Source: Fragilariopsis cylindrus CCMP1102
Taxonomy: Eukaryota; Bacillariophyta; Bacillariophyceae; Bacillariales; Bacillariaceae
Reading direction: 5' to 3'
Assembly (NCBI GenBank): GCA_900095095.1
Contig: FMBT01000336.1
Coordinates: 241,350 to 305,349, forward strand
DNA length: 64,000 nt
The translations under genes were made by a program, and so were the position numbers. This document shows, in pieces, positions 10,414 through 20,955 of this stretch. Below the pieces are notes generated by a model. It made no database searches. It saw only the letters and a list, made by a program, of their open reading frames with translations, and was not told the DNA's origin. Positions within the stretch are counted from its first letter, which is position 1. Every line of letters starts with the position of its first letter.

Positions 10414-11820
10414 ATGAAGTTATCTACGTTTACTAATCTTCTCCTCGGTGGTATTGCCACCATGGCATTCAATTCATTTACAAGTACGCCTACTTTTGTT
10501 ATGGTACGTTAAAATACAAGCTGATCATTCATTCATCGGTCGTATTCTATACCAAATCTGTACCAATAACTCCCTCTTTCCACAATCATCATTATCATCT
10601 TTATTATGATAAATTAGTTCGGTCTTTTCACCCACTGTCAATAAAATAAACCTAACTTTATTCGTTTGTTTTATCGATCCTACCCCCCCCCCCCCCCCCC
10701 CCCCCTCTCTCTCTCTCTCTCTCTTTAACAGGCACGTGGATCAAAGGATCAGAAAGGCACAGTCGCAAGTAGAGGACCAAAAGTAACGAAAGCTCCTAAC
10801 GACGCAAGTAGAGGACCAAAAGAAACAAAAGCTCCTAATGCAAGTAGTAGAGGACCAAAAGTAACGAAAGCTCCTACTAACGCAAGTAGAGGATTAAAAG
10901 AAACGAAAGCTCCTAAAGGAACGAAAGCTCCTAACGCAAGTAGTAGAGGACCAAAAGAAACGAAAGCTCCTACTAACGCAAGTAGAGGATTAAAAGAAAC
11001 GAAAGCTCCTAAAGGAACGAAAGCTCCTAACGCAGGTAGTAGAGGACCAAAAGAAACGAAAGCTCCTACTAACGCAAGTAGAGGACTAAAAGAAACAAAA
11101 GCTCCTAAAGAAACGAAAGCTCCTAACGCAAGTAGAGTACCAAAAGAAACGAAAGCTCCTAAAGGAACGAAAGCTCCCAACTCAAGTAGAGGACTGAAGG
11201 AAACGAAAGCTCCTAACGCAAGTAGAGGACCAAAAGAAACGAAAGTTCCTAAGGGATCCAAAGGAGACTACTCTGGTGGTTCGAAAGGAGGAAAGGGATC
11301 CAAAGGAGGATACTACTCTGGCAATAACGATAGTTGTATCTGGTTAGATGAATATGTAAACGACGAAGAGACTCCACAAGATTTCTATGGTTGCGTTGAG
11401 AAGTTCACAGATGGATTTGAGGACTTGTCATATAATGATGTAATGGATTGTACCGTGAGTATTGAGAATGTGTGGGAAAAGTGTCCTTATTTTCTCCTTG
11501 ATTATAATGACTATGTTAATGCCACCAATGTCCCGTTCAACTTCCCAGATGACTACGCGGCATGTAAAGCATTAAACCAATGTGCCTATAGCGTTTATGC
11601 TATTGACGAATGTTTTGGTGACGAAGGTATTGACATGGAAGGGATGTTGGCAAATATAAAAGATGTTGATGTTGATGACGTAATGAATGCTTATAATGCT
11701 GAAAATTACGACTACGTCTCTGGTGTATTCAAGGAAATCATAACATATGGCAGAGAAAATAACGTAACTGATCCATCCATTCAGAAATCCATTATGTGTA
11801 TCGCTGATAACTTTTTGTAG
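10414..11820 (+). CDS. Secreted Lys/Pro-rich repeat protein, silaffin-like candidate; two exons
   Basis: Exon 1 (10414-10503) encodes a signal peptide of about 20-30 residues (MKLSTFTNLLLGGIATMAFN). The intron at 10504-10731 contains C23 followed by a CT run before its TTTAACAG acceptor. Exon 2 (10732-11820) gives 392 residues in total. Residues about 35-205 are some fourteen repeats built on ASRGPKETKAPN, basic and rich in Ser, Lys and Pro. A Gly/Ser/Lys linker (SKGGKGSKGG) follows, then an acidic C-terminal domain of about 160 residues with spaced cysteines (CIWLDEYVNDEE, DYAACKALNQC). Secreted Ser/Lys repeat proteins in diatoms include silaffins and other wall-associated proteins, so a role in the silica wall or its organic coat is an inference. 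I do not recognise the C-terminal domain. Confidence 0.75.
10683..10725 (+). repeat. Poly-C23 followed by (CT)n in an intron
   Basis: Twenty-three C residues run directly into a CT dinucleotide tract and then the splice acceptor, so the tract doubles as an extreme polypyrimidine tract for the single intron of the repeat-protein gene. Confidence 0.9.
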
Positions 11821-12166
11821 TAATCGTGATAATAACTTTATAACGAATAGTAAGTCAAGTCAAGTCGGGTGTGTGTGGACAAGAAATAACCAACAATGAA
11901 AAAGTTATCTCTTTTTGTTCTATAATAATTATACAAAGTGGTTATTGTGCCATATTATGAGATAAGATAGCATAAATATAAAATAATCATAATATAATAT
12001 ATAATATTTATACAGGAAAAGTAAAGTGTAGTAGTAGAAGTAATAGTATTGTTATTGTTATTGTTATTGTTATTGTTAGTCATCACAAAAACAATCGACA
12101 ATAAAATTGATTGATTGATAATTTTGAAGAATTTGAATTTTTGACTTGGAAAAAAAAGTAATTAAT
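11821..12166. other. Intergenic between convergent genes
   Basis: Very AT-rich, with a (TTATTG)n run at about 12050-12080. No gene seen. Confidence 0.6.
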
Positions 12167-13297
12167 TTAATAAGATACTTTCCTTGATACTGGTGTTTTC
12201 GAAAATTCATTCTTCCAGCTATTATTCATCATCATTGTCATCGTCGTCACAGCAGCAGCAGTAGTAGCAGTAGCAGCAGCAGTAGCAAACACATCTTCTC
12301 TCCTTTCTATAGGTGTAATAACAATATTGCTATTGCTATTGCTATTGCTATTACGGAAGGAACTGTTACGATTCTTCTTCTTGGGATGATTTTGATCGAT
12401 GCATTCATCGGAGATACAGCGCACGACAGTAGCAGTGACAGTGACATTAGTAGTAGGTACTACTACTATTTCTGTCTTACCAGCATCAGCATCAGCAACA
12501 ATACCACCAGTATCAGCAGTACCAACAGCAATAATACCAGCATCGATGGCATCAAAGTATCCCCATCGATTTGCTATATCTTGACATCCTTTGGAACTTC
12601 GTTTATAAATTTCTGCTAATTCGAATACTTTTTTTTGATTTTCATCATCATTCACATTGCTAACACTCTTCTTAGTTTCAGTTCTTTTCTTTAATCGTAA
12701 TTGTTGTTTTTGATATCGAAATACCGCTGATTTGGAGATTCGTTGGACTCTTTTTCGATGATTACCAACATATTCTTCGGCATACGTTTCTAATCCACGG
12801 ACACAATGATAGTCATTCGATTCATTCTCAACATCTTCTTCATGCTCAATTATTGTTTCATTTTCATCTTCCATAACAACAGCAGCAGATGCAGATGAAT
12901 CTGAATTACTACTAGTATCTTTTCTTCTTAGATACTTCACAGTTTGATGGACACGTTGAATAATATTCGCATATTCATTCTTACTAAAATAAGAAGATTC
13001 TAATTCATTTTGTGTATAATCATCCAGTGATGGAATCAATGTAATTTCATCACCTTTCATTGTATCAAATGAAACTGTCATTTTAGTAGTAGCAGCAATA
13101 GTAGTACGAGGAGCAATACGAGCACGCTTGTTCTGTTGTTGTGGTTGTGGTTGTGGTTGTGGTTGTGGTGAAAGAGATCGTAATACTTTCGATTGTTTCG
13201 CTGATTGTTGTAATAACAATCTTCGTTTTCTATTCATAGTCTCCTCTTCTGATTCCAACATGTTTGCTTGCTTGTTTGTTTGTTTGTTTGTGTGCAT
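12167..13297 (-). CDS. Conserved protein of unknown function, diatom family
   Basis: A 376-residue basic protein without signal peptide, intron or membrane segment. It starts at an ATG preceded by a TTTG simple repeat that encodes a Thr-Asn-Lys-Gln run. A Gln/Pro repeat follows near residue 45. Two blocks look conserved. The first is YTQNELESSYFSKNEYANII with following RVHQTVKYLRR (about residues 93-125). The second is CVRGLETYAEEYVGNHRKRV with RFQKQQLRLKK-like sequence and ELAEIYKRSSKGCQDIANRW. I associate this pattern (Y-x-x-E-Y-x-x-I, then C-R-G-L-E) with an expanded diatom family of unknown role. The flanking Asn/Ala/Thr stretches are simple-sequence expansions. Function unknown; the basic charge would fit a nuclear protein. 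Confidence 0.7.
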   Translation of the reverse strand: MHTNKQTNKQANMLESEEETMNRKRRLLLQQSAKQSKVLRSLSPQPQPQPQPQQQNKRARIAPRTTIAATTKMTVSFDTMKGDEITLIPSLDDYTQNELESSYFSKNEYANIIQRVHQTVKYLRRKDTSSNSDSSASAAVVMEDENETIIEHEEDVENESNDYHCVRGLETYAEEYVGNHRKRVQRISKSAVFRYQKQQLRLKKRTETKKSVSNVNDDENQKKVFELAEIYKRSSKGCQDIANRWGYFDAIDAGIIAVGTADTGGIVADADAGKTEIVVVPTTNVTVTATVVRCISDECIDQNHPKKKNRNSSFRNSNSNSNSNIVITPIERREDVFATAAATATTAAAVTTMTMMMNNSWKNEFSKTPVSRKVSY

Positions 13298-15352
13298 TCG
13301 GTTTTATGTTTAGTTATTGTTTATTATTTGTTACACTGTATTTCGAAATTGAGAATAAATAATACTGTGAATAGCTATGAAGAATATAAAGCATAGAACC
13401 TACTATGCACTACCAAAGACAAACGCATTACCATTCCCATGAAGAGAAAAAGAAGACATAATACTTTTCTATATCTATTAAACAAATGTGGGTTTTTTTG
13501 ATCGTCGTTTTGTTTGAAGAGCGAATTCTGTGACTTTCTAATCCTACTTTTTCTCGGAACATACATTTTTGTATCACATGTCTCATTTATGTATGGCCAC
13601 ATACATAGATGATTGAAGATGTATGGAAGGTAGCGCGAAGATTGTAGTACCTTTTTAAGGTTAATTAATTTTGGGCATAAATAGACTATGGTACTTACTG
13701 CTAGTACACTAGTACAATTGTTAATTTATTTAACAATAAAAATGTCATTATCAGACACTATTGCCCGTTTTCAAATTTCACGGACTGACATCAATATTTA
13801 AGTCACAGTTTTAGTAGTGCCACCACATGTCATAATAAATGTTGATAAGTTTGATATATTCTTTAATCGTCAAATGCCATTCAACTCTTTCTGAAGAAAT
13901 CACGAACACATTACTAACATAGAACAGTCTTGCCTCTAACATAGAACAGTCTTGCCTCTCCTTTATATGAGGTGCCGCAACCTTCGTGCACCCTAAGTGG
14001 CCTTTAGGTCGCTTCGAGTCGGGATTAGTAAATTAGATATGTATATTACTATTTTTCCTTGATCGTCAAATTTATAATCATTTTTTATCTGTGCCTATGT
14101 GGTACAGTAGAAGTACACTACTTGTATGTTAAGAAAATTACATATATTGAAATTGATAATCGTGGTACAAAATACTACTCTACGACTTCAAATCTCGCTA
14201 CCGGTAGTCGTAGAGAAGAAAAGAAGGTTAATAATTTATTTATACAGTGGGCCTCAATATATAGGACCGAAATCCGAATAGTACTTTCCACGACCATGAA
14301 AGTTGTCAGCAATGCATTTCTATGCCGATGACTTCGATGGCTAACGCTCAATTCAATGGTATGATAATGACGGCAGGTTAGGCGGCACAGCAAGCGATGT
14401 CTCCCTTCCCATGCAGTAGCTGTCTGTCATAGCCACGTCAGTCACCAACGGCAGCAAATCAGCGGCAGCAGCATCGTCAGTCTTCATCCAAGTAAGAGGA
14501 CGAAGACAAAGGGAAACCAAAACCAAAAGCAAAGCGTACATCATTACTTAAAGCACAGATAGATGAGAGCGAAGGTGAAACCGAAAGCAGCAAAAGAAAA
14601 ACTTACCACATCACAGGGTGACAGAACAGGGACAGGAACAGGGAGATCTTGGCGATAAAGCACAAAGAAGGTGAGAAGGAGGAGGAAAGGAAATATATCC
14701 TACAGCAAAATTTCACCATTTCCGGTGACAAAACAGGAACAGGAAACAGGAACAATGGCGATGAATGAATGAAACATAACACATTGAAATCAAATCAAAT
14801 CAAACAAACAAAAAAGCAAGCTATATTTATTTATCTCTGCTTCAAGAATTAATAGCATCAATTTAAATTTAATTATAGTTGTCTTCCATGTCACTTTTTT
14901 CTTGTATGTATGTATGTGTGACGTAGTGTGACGAATCGAATGACACCATACCATCATCAACTCATTGATTGTACATAACATTGCTTTCGTCCTCGATTGC
15001 ATAACTTTTATGTACATGATGCTACTTGCTAACAGGTGCATACCACAGTAGTATATCTGCCATGCTCCATGCTCCAACTCGTCGATCATTTCGGGTGTCG
15101 GTTCAAGCAATTTAGAAGAATTGAAACATACCGCCATTATTTAGTCTCAAAATGATGACAGATTGGGACTAGATTCGCGCGGGACTCATGGTGTTGTCAT
15201 TGGCGTTCCATTCTTTTTTTTCCGCGCCCATTTATTACGGTATGCACACAACTACTTCGAGGTATTCTGCTAATATGCTCTTTTGTTCCTGCATGAAGTC
15301 AAAAACAATAAACTCGATGGACAGCACATAATTTTATTTGTTGAGTGTTGAG
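13298..15352. other. Long intergenic region with repeat remnants
   Basis: A 21-bp direct duplication (CTAACATAGAACAGTCTTGC) lies at 13915-13956. Around 14620-14760 two related A-rich blocks carry GACAGAACAGGGACAGGAAC-type sequence. The right member of the dispersed inverted pair lies at 14978-15160. A 115-codon frame on the minus strand overlaps it, but nothing supports it as a gene. Confidence 0.5.
14978..15160 (-). repeat. Right member of the dispersed inverted pair (partner 9640-9810)
   Basis: Read on the minus strand this gives GAGACTAAATAATGGCGGTA, TGTTTCAATTCTTCTAAATT, ATGATCGACGAGTTGGAGC and TGTACATAAAAGTTATGCAA, matching 9640-9810 with scattered changes. It is longer than the left copy by a block around 15020-15060 (ACTGTGGTATGCACCTGTTA on the minus strand). 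Confidence 0.75.
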
Positions 15353-16435
15353 ATGCATCTTATCTACAAGAAGTATTCTGTTTTCGTGCATAATATACTT
15401 CTTATACTTTTTATTACTGTGGCGGACGTTACTATTACCGATTGTTTTATTTCTGTTCAAATAAGAATGCCTACAACAACTTCTTCGTTGTTATCAGGAC
15501 TAGGCATAGAAGATACGATGAACGAAAGAAGCAACGCGACAGATAACATCATGACGATTGTGAATGATCCACGATCATGTATTTTACGTGTTGGTGCCAA
15601 TGCTGGAAAGTTATGTCAACTTGCTAATGAAATGATCCCAGATTCATCTCGTGGTAATAATAGTGGTGGTGATGGCAGTAGCAGCAATAGCAGCAAAAAG
15701 TTATTTTGTGATGCGGATGACGAAAATATAAATTTAGAATCAGAACTTGTTTTAGTAGAAGTACTCACAGATTTATTTATTGCATTATGGGCAACATCAC
15801 AATCATTGAAATTGAATTGGATATATTCTATTAGAAGTAAAATTAAATTAAATGCTAAAAAATACCCTGTCGAACATTGTAGAGGAAAAGCTGGTAAATA
15901 TACAGAATATTCACAATTTACTGGTATAACAACAACAAATCAATCTACTGTTCCTAATACTAATAGTAGTAACACCAGCTTGGATAATACGAATCATCAG
16001 AATGTCATATCCTTAGAATACTTTACTGCGGAGCATTTGGAATTATTATGTGGTGATATCACAACATTTGCAATCGAAAGAGAATGGGTACAATATCATC
16101 AACCAAGAAATTTAATTATGGCAATGTTAGGTGAAGTTGGTGAATTATCTGAATTATTACAATATAATGGTGAGGATGAATACAATAACGATACTAGTCA
16201 TGAAAATAATAATGAAGGTAATAATAATGAAAATAATGAATTGCCATTATTATTAATGGATCGATTGCAATTGAATGATGAAAATTCGAAAAAGAAATTA
16301 GATAAATTATCACAAGAATTAGCGGATGTTACAATTTATGCATTACGATTAGTGACAGTTTGTAATGTGATTCAACCATTAAAAGAATCATTACAACAGA
16401 AACAACAAACAAATAACAACAAACAACAATCATGA
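15353..16435 (+). CDS. Double-domain MazG/dCTP-pyrophosphatase-like protein
   Basis: I take the ATG at 15353, giving 360 residues; it starts with a hydrophobic stretch (HNILLILFITVADVTIT) that may be a signal or organelle anchor. The C-terminal half has REWVQYHQPRNLIMAMLGEV then GELSELL near residue 260 and SQELADVTIYALRLV near 322. These are the metal-binding E-x-x-E and E-x-x-D pairs of the all-alpha NTP pyrophosphohydrolases (dCTPP1/MazG), which hydrolyse dCTP analogues to monophosphate and pyrophosphate. The N-terminal half contains a degenerate first motif (VGANAGKLCQLANEM), LVEVLTDLFIALWATSQSL and an intact C-terminal signature KIKLNAKKYPVEHCRGKAGK like dCTPP1. The second half lacks that KYP signature. 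So the chain seems to pair one inactive and one active half-domain. Asn-rich linkers separate the pieces. Confidence 0.8.
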   Translation: MHLIYKKYSVFVHNILLILFITVADVTITDCFISVQIRMPTTTSSLLSGLGIEDTMNERSNATDNIMTIVNDPRSCILRVGANAGKLCQLANEMIPDSSRGNNSGGDGSSSNSSKKLFCDADDENINLESELVLVEVLTDLFIALWATSQSLKLNWIYSIRSKIKLNAKKYPVEHCRGKAGKYTEYSQFTGITTTNQSTVPNTNSSNTSLDNTNHQNVISLEYFTAEHLELLCGDITTFAIEREWVQYHQPRNLIMAMLGEVGELSELLQYNGEDEYNNDTSHENNNEGNNNENNELPLLLMDRLQLNDENSKKKLDKLSQELADVTIYALRLVTVCNVIQPLKESLQQKQQTNNNKQQS

Positions 16436-17558
16436 ATGAATGAATGACTTATTTTATATTGGTGTGAATGAATAAGATTTTTGTGAAAATCTGATGACTC
16501 CATTTATACCTTGCTTGTCGGTCCTGTCACGGGCAGCAGCAAACGAGATGCTAGAATAGATGTACCAACTATTTCAGCTCATATCGATGGATTGGGTGGC
16601 ATTCTTTCAGCAGAGGACAGAAACATCATAGGTCCATTGTCTATTTTCTTTATTGGAAGTAAATATCGGATCTTCGTTGATGATTGTATATAGATGCGAT
16701 TAAGGAGTAATTAAGACTTGCATTTTCTAAACATTCGTATTTTAGTATGGTGTGTCCGTAGAAGCTTACGTAGAATCTACGTACAATTATTGAATTGAGT
16801 AAAATTGTGTTTCCATGTATTCTAAATCATGATAGAAACCGGAACTTGTTACAAATCCTCTTATAATATATTGCTAGTTGAGTGGCGTTTGGTCTGACGG
16901 TTTTTGTCTTTCTCTTCAACACGTTTTTTTTATTTTTGTTAGCACTTCTTATACGTGTTCTTAGTGTGAGTAAGAAATGCTAACTTTCTGTTCTTTTGAA
17001 GATATCTTTGCTAACACCCTCCAAGCATTTCTATTCAATAGGGGAGTTTGGAATTGGAAGTATTGGCTAGTGTCAGTGAAGAGAGTTGAAAATGGGTTGT
17101 TTGTAATGCTGGCTTTATTTCAATAGATGATAGTTTTATTATGACATGGTTTTGTAAAAGTTCCTTCTTTTTTAGCAGCTGCGCAAGGTTGACTAATTTA
17201 GTCGAAAGTGAACTGTTGTCATGTACACCATGACGGTTGCTGCAAGGGAAGGTCCGTTAGTTATCACGAGATATACGCAAATTCCACTAGCTACTAGTGA
17301 ACAGTGGTGAGACAGGGAGAGAAGGCAACACGTCAAACAGGCTATTGGAATAGGGCACCATTGCATAGGCCAATACAGAACTGACAAAGAGATCTCGGCT
17401 TAATAATTATCTTTGACAATTGATTCTTTGATATTAGTTAATAGGTATGCCCGCCCGCCCTCATCTCAGAGGGATAAGACAGTGACAATGCATATTTTGA
17501 ATACAAGGTGCAATACTACCGGACATAGATAAATAAAATGGCTGCAATTTGTTTAAGT
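16436..17558. other. Intergenic between convergent genes
   Basis: AT-rich; no repeat that I can define. A short protein-like frame at 16511-16693 has no usual start context and is not called. Confidence 0.5.
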
Positions 17559-18572
17559 TTAATCTGATAGGATGTACTTCGATGTACCCTCCTTGGCCAC
17601 AGCATTCCAGTAATTATACCCATATTGTAAACCAACTTCCATGGGAATGGTGTTGAGAAGACGAAAATCTTGTCGAGCCACCACTACCGGCCATGTGGGA
17701 ACAAGAGTTCCAGTTATTTCATCTTTGGCCAACCTCCAAACAAGTTCAAGAATATTATTTTTCTCGGAATTTATAAAATATTGTGTTTCGTTGGAGTTTG
17801 GATCGTACGCCAAATCATTGGCGTACACACCTAAAGATGTGGCCGCAAATTGACTTTCTTCGGGTGTATCGGGAATAAAAATTCGAGAGTGAAATTCTTG
17901 GTCCGCTTTAATTTCAATATCGCCTGTCTCTGCATTCACTTTGACAGTATGTCCAAACAATAAGTTGTTACTCGAATCATCAGTGTTGTTGTTTTCCTCA
18001 GCAGCACGTGCACGCCATTCCTCGTTGTACACCGACCACACAGCATCGCCCAAAGTCATGAGTGTCTGATTGTAGAAGACCGCTGTGACATTTGCGGAGT
18101 TTTCCTTATTAAACAAAAAACCCACACTTTTGTCCCCTTCTTGCTGATCCGTAAAATATCCTCGTGCATAACCACAGATTGGTGTTCCTTGAGGAATGAT
18201 AATTTCTTCCACTGCACCACCTTCTGTATTATTTGAGTAGTCTTCGTCGTCGTCGTCGTCCCCCTCATCATCGTATATACATAAAAAGAGCCCCCGTCCA
18301 CCGGACGCAACGAGTGATGGACCAGTCAGTACATTTAAAGCTAGTTCTTCCACAGCGATGCCTCCCTCCATATCTGCGATGTTACCGACGGGACCGACAT
18401 AGGGTTCAATACTAGTAATGTCTGTAGTTGAAGTGGAACATGATAAAAACGTTCTTGTTCGGTCAAAGATGATTGATGGAACATACGGATTATTTTGATG
18501 AAACGAAAAAGCATGAATTATCACTGTTGTATCTATGATCAGTGCTAATGCAACATATGACAATAACTGCAT
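17559..18572 (-). CDS. Probable plastid-targeted protein with SET-like fold features
   Basis: A single-exon protein of 337 residues. Residues 1-21 are a signal peptide ending IIHA, directly followed by FSFHQ. An A-F junction with a Ser/Thr-rich stretch after it is the diatom bipartite plastid-targeting pattern. The mature region has SGGRGLFLCIYD, IIIPQGTPICGYARGYF, ATSLGVYANDLAYD, NSEKNNILELVWRL and MEVGLQYGYNYWN. The order GRGLF, then I-P-x-G-T, then an Asn-rich mid motif, then E-x-G-x-x-Y-G-Y is reminiscent of SET methyltransferase domains, but the canonical NHS motif is not seen. I therefore give the fold as possible and the reaction as unknown. Asp and Asn insertions (DDDDDED) are lineage-specific padding. 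Confidence 0.6.
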   Translation of the reverse strand: MQLLSYVALALIIDTTVIIHAFSFHQNNPYVPSIIFDRTRTFLSCSTSTTDITSIEPYVGPVGNIADMEGGIAVEELALNVLTGPSLVASGGRGLFLCIYDDEGDDDDDEDYSNNTEGGAVEEIIIPQGTPICGYARGYFTDQQEGDKSVGFLFNKENSANVTAVFYNQTLMTLGDAVWSVYNEEWRARAAEENNNTDDSSNNLLFGHTVKVNAETGDIEIKADQEFHSRIFIPDTPEESQFAATSLGVYANDLAYDPNSNETQYFINSEKNNILELVWRLAKDEITGTLVPTWPVVVARQDFRLLNTIPMEVGLQYGYNYWNAVAKEGTSKYILSD

Positions 18573-19047
18573 CGTACTATTTTGGGGATGGTAGGTAAGA
18601 AGTAATGGAACCTCCTGTACTGTACGACCTACGGTATAGAACCAGCCCCCAGCACCCTAGTGGTGTACTGTACTGTACCGTAATTAGGTATGAGTAAGTT
18701 ATGCTTCAAAATCTGCTCACAAAATTCCAACTTCGGTTGACACCACACATTTTTTCAGAACAGAATTCTTGAAATAAATGCGGGACAACATCATGAAATA
18801 TACACGCACAAAAACGATAGATCTACTGAGCGAATAATTTAAAGCGAGTTTCCACGCTTTCGACGTACCGAAAGTTACTATGACGCCGTTTACGTAGTGG
18901 CAAGATGGGATTGGAAAGAAAACAAATAACACAGAACAGTCACAACGGCATGATATAAGAGGTACAGTACAGTAGTATTGATAACACTATTATTCATTAT
19001 TTTTTTATTATTGATTTGATCAATAGATTTACGGCAACTCAATAACA
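18573..19047. promoter_or_regulatory. Shared upstream region of a divergent gene pair
   Basis: The 475 bp between two divergent starts must hold both promoters. It contains repeated TACTGTAC / ACAGTACAGTA palindromic pieces (18617-18676 and 18965). No TATA box or named site can be assigned with confidence. Confidence 0.45.
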
Positions 19048-20163
19048 ATGTGGCGGTTATTATTCGTGATTGAGATCTTGTGGTGCGGCCTGCTGATGCA
19101 AATGCAAGTTGCTCATGCTGGTAGGGATTATCGGGAGGCTTTCAAATTTGTAGGAGGATTTCTTGGATTTGATTATGCGAATCAGAAGCGTGCTTCACAT
19201 TATACTGATAATACATTTGCATCTATTACATCACCGACGAAGAAAGATAATAATATAAATAAGGGTAGTCTGATTAGCTTGATCGGTGCTGGTTTTGGAC
19301 GAACAGGAACAAAGTCAACGGAAGCTGCATTGGTTCAATTAGGTCACAATAAGATCTATGATACACGAAGTATGTTGGAATTGAATCACACCAAACAATG
19401 GATCGAGGCTGCGATTCAAATCAATAAGAATGGTGATTTGAGACTTGCAGAAGATCTATTGCTTGACATAGAGTCTCGTGGATACACAGCCACACTTGAT
19501 TTTCCAATGAATCTGTTTAGTAAAACCTTTGCTGAATTACGTCCTTCGGCGAAGGTATTATTCACAATGAGAGAAGATACCGACAAATGGTACGATAGTT
19601 GGAGGAATGTGACTTTAGTTCTCAGTCCATTCTATTTGAGGCCATGGAATTGGATTGTTGATTTCACGTTTCTCATCAAAATTTGTGAAGCATTTGGTTT
19701 TCCCTATTATATTGCTCCATCTCCCGAACATATTAGTCGACCACTTCCATGGTATGAGAAATGTCATTTCAGGCCTGCCTTTGATCTTGGTGATGTGTCA
19801 AGAGAAAGATGGATTGCGTTCCATAATCGCATTAGGAAGGAACTTGAGGAATCTCTTCCAGCATCTAGATTTCTTGCGTTTGATGTCCGACAAGGATGGG
19901 CACCGTTACTAACATTTCTACAACTTGAAAATCAATATCCAGAACTTATTGGTGCTGATGCTGAACCCTTCCCCAATGTGAATGATATTGAATCATTGAA
20001 AATGGTTCGAAACGTTATGGATATCATTGCTATTGGCCTTCCACTCTGGCCTCTACTCCTTGGATGGCTATGTGTAACCATACTATATTATATTGCCTCC
20101 ATCATCAAAAGATGTTGTATTATTGTAGCAACAGCAAAATCTTCAAAGCTCAAGAGCAGTTAG
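19048..20163 (+). CDS. Sulfotransferase-family protein with C-terminal membrane segment
   Basis: A 371-residue protein with an N-terminal signal sequence (MWRLLFVIEILWCGLLMQMQ, cleavage near VAHA). Residues about 78-100 read IGAGFGRTGTKSTEAALVQL, the phosphosulfate (PAPS) P-loop type motif of the eukaryotic Sulfotransfer_4 family. YTATLDFPMNLF, SAKVLFTMREDTDKWYDSW (the 3'-phosphate-binding region) and the long W-rich middle follow the same family. Residues about 325-355 are a hydrophobic helix (IGLPLWPLLLGWLCVTILYY), so the enzyme is probably held in the Golgi/ER membrane with its catalytic part in the lumen. It would transfer sulfate from PAPS to an unknown acceptor. Single exon; no lesions. 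Confidence 0.8.
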   Translation: MWRLLFVIEILWCGLLMQMQVAHAGRDYREAFKFVGGFLGFDYANQKRASHYTDNTFASITSPTKKDNNINKGSLISLIGAGFGRTGTKSTEAALVQLGHNKIYDTRSMLELNHTKQWIEAAIQINKNGDLRLAEDLLLDIESRGYTATLDFPMNLFSKTFAELRPSAKVLFTMREDTDKWYDSWRNVTLVLSPFYLRPWNWIVDFTFLIKICEAFGFPYYIAPSPEHISRPLPWYEKCHFRPAFDLGDVSRERWIAFHNRIRKELEESLPASRFLAFDVRQGWAPLLTFLQLENQYPELIGADAEPFPNVNDIESLKMVRNVMDIIAIGLPLWPLLLGWLCVTILYYIASIIKRCCIIVATAKSSKLKSS

Positions 20164-20955
20164 GCCTTCGAGTAGATAACAACAGCCACCTCCTATCAGA
20201 AAAATATATTGGACTAACGTAAACGTAGAGAAAGAAACGAAAGTACTAGAAATAGAATTGAATATTGAACGTGATGAATAAAACGTAAAACAATTTCTAA
20301 AGAAATTGATGATACGATCGGTAGATGACAACGATGACGTGACGCTGATGATGGTGTTATGTTGATTCGGTTTAACATTTACGAATATATAGTGATGTTT
20401 GTGGTTGTTCGGTTGTGTTAGTACAGTATTGTCTACTTGTTTATATGTACTTCTACAGTAATACACGTAAAGTATTAATCAAATCTAATCGAACCGAAGC
20501 GTTCATCTCATCGGCACCATCACCACGCGGACTTTCGATCATCATGAATCTAAATATAAAGGTGTACTAGTAGGTACCTCTCTCCTACTACTATGTAGAG
20601 TAGGAGTACTACAGTAGTTTGATCTCAAAGACAGCTATTGTTGCTTGTTGCCAAAAAGAAAATACAGAACACGATATAAAGTGAATACAAAATTACATAA
20701 TAATATTCACTTAGTATTATTATATTTTCTACTGTCCTAGTATAAAGTTCCACGACCTTCCACATATAAACCTCCACGACCTTCCACATATAAACTTCCA
20801 CGACGTTCCACATTCATTAGTGTACAATCATGCTGATGCTTTGGCCAAATGACTAAGTTGACACGACACTACCGATCCAGACATTATTTTCAAGAATGAA
20901 CGGAATGATCCCACCACCAGAAAAAATTAGAAGCTACTACTACCAAAAGTTTTAC
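20164..20955. other. Intergenic between convergent genes
   Basis: AT-rich. A 25-bp tandem repeat of about three units (CCACGACCTTCCACATATAA) lies at 20748-20813. No gene seen. Confidence 0.6.

Noticed and set aside
10749-11261. Minus-strand frame of 170 codons (Gly/Leu/Phe-rich repeats)
   Set aside because: It is the antisense shadow of the Lys/Pro repeat coding sequence, which has a signal-peptide exon and correct splice sites.
13976-14030. Possible tRNA-like fold
   Set aside because: No consistent cloverleaf: no T-arm consensus and no anticodon stem could be paired.
14790-15137. 115-codon minus-strand gene
   Set aside because: Overlaps the dispersed inverted repeat and its C-terminal part is low-complexity; kept only as a possible element remnant.
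16511-16693. 60-codon plus-strand frame (SKRDARIDVPTISAHIDGLG)
   Set aside because: Protein-like but starts at a non-ATG codon, is short, and has no flanking exon I can define.
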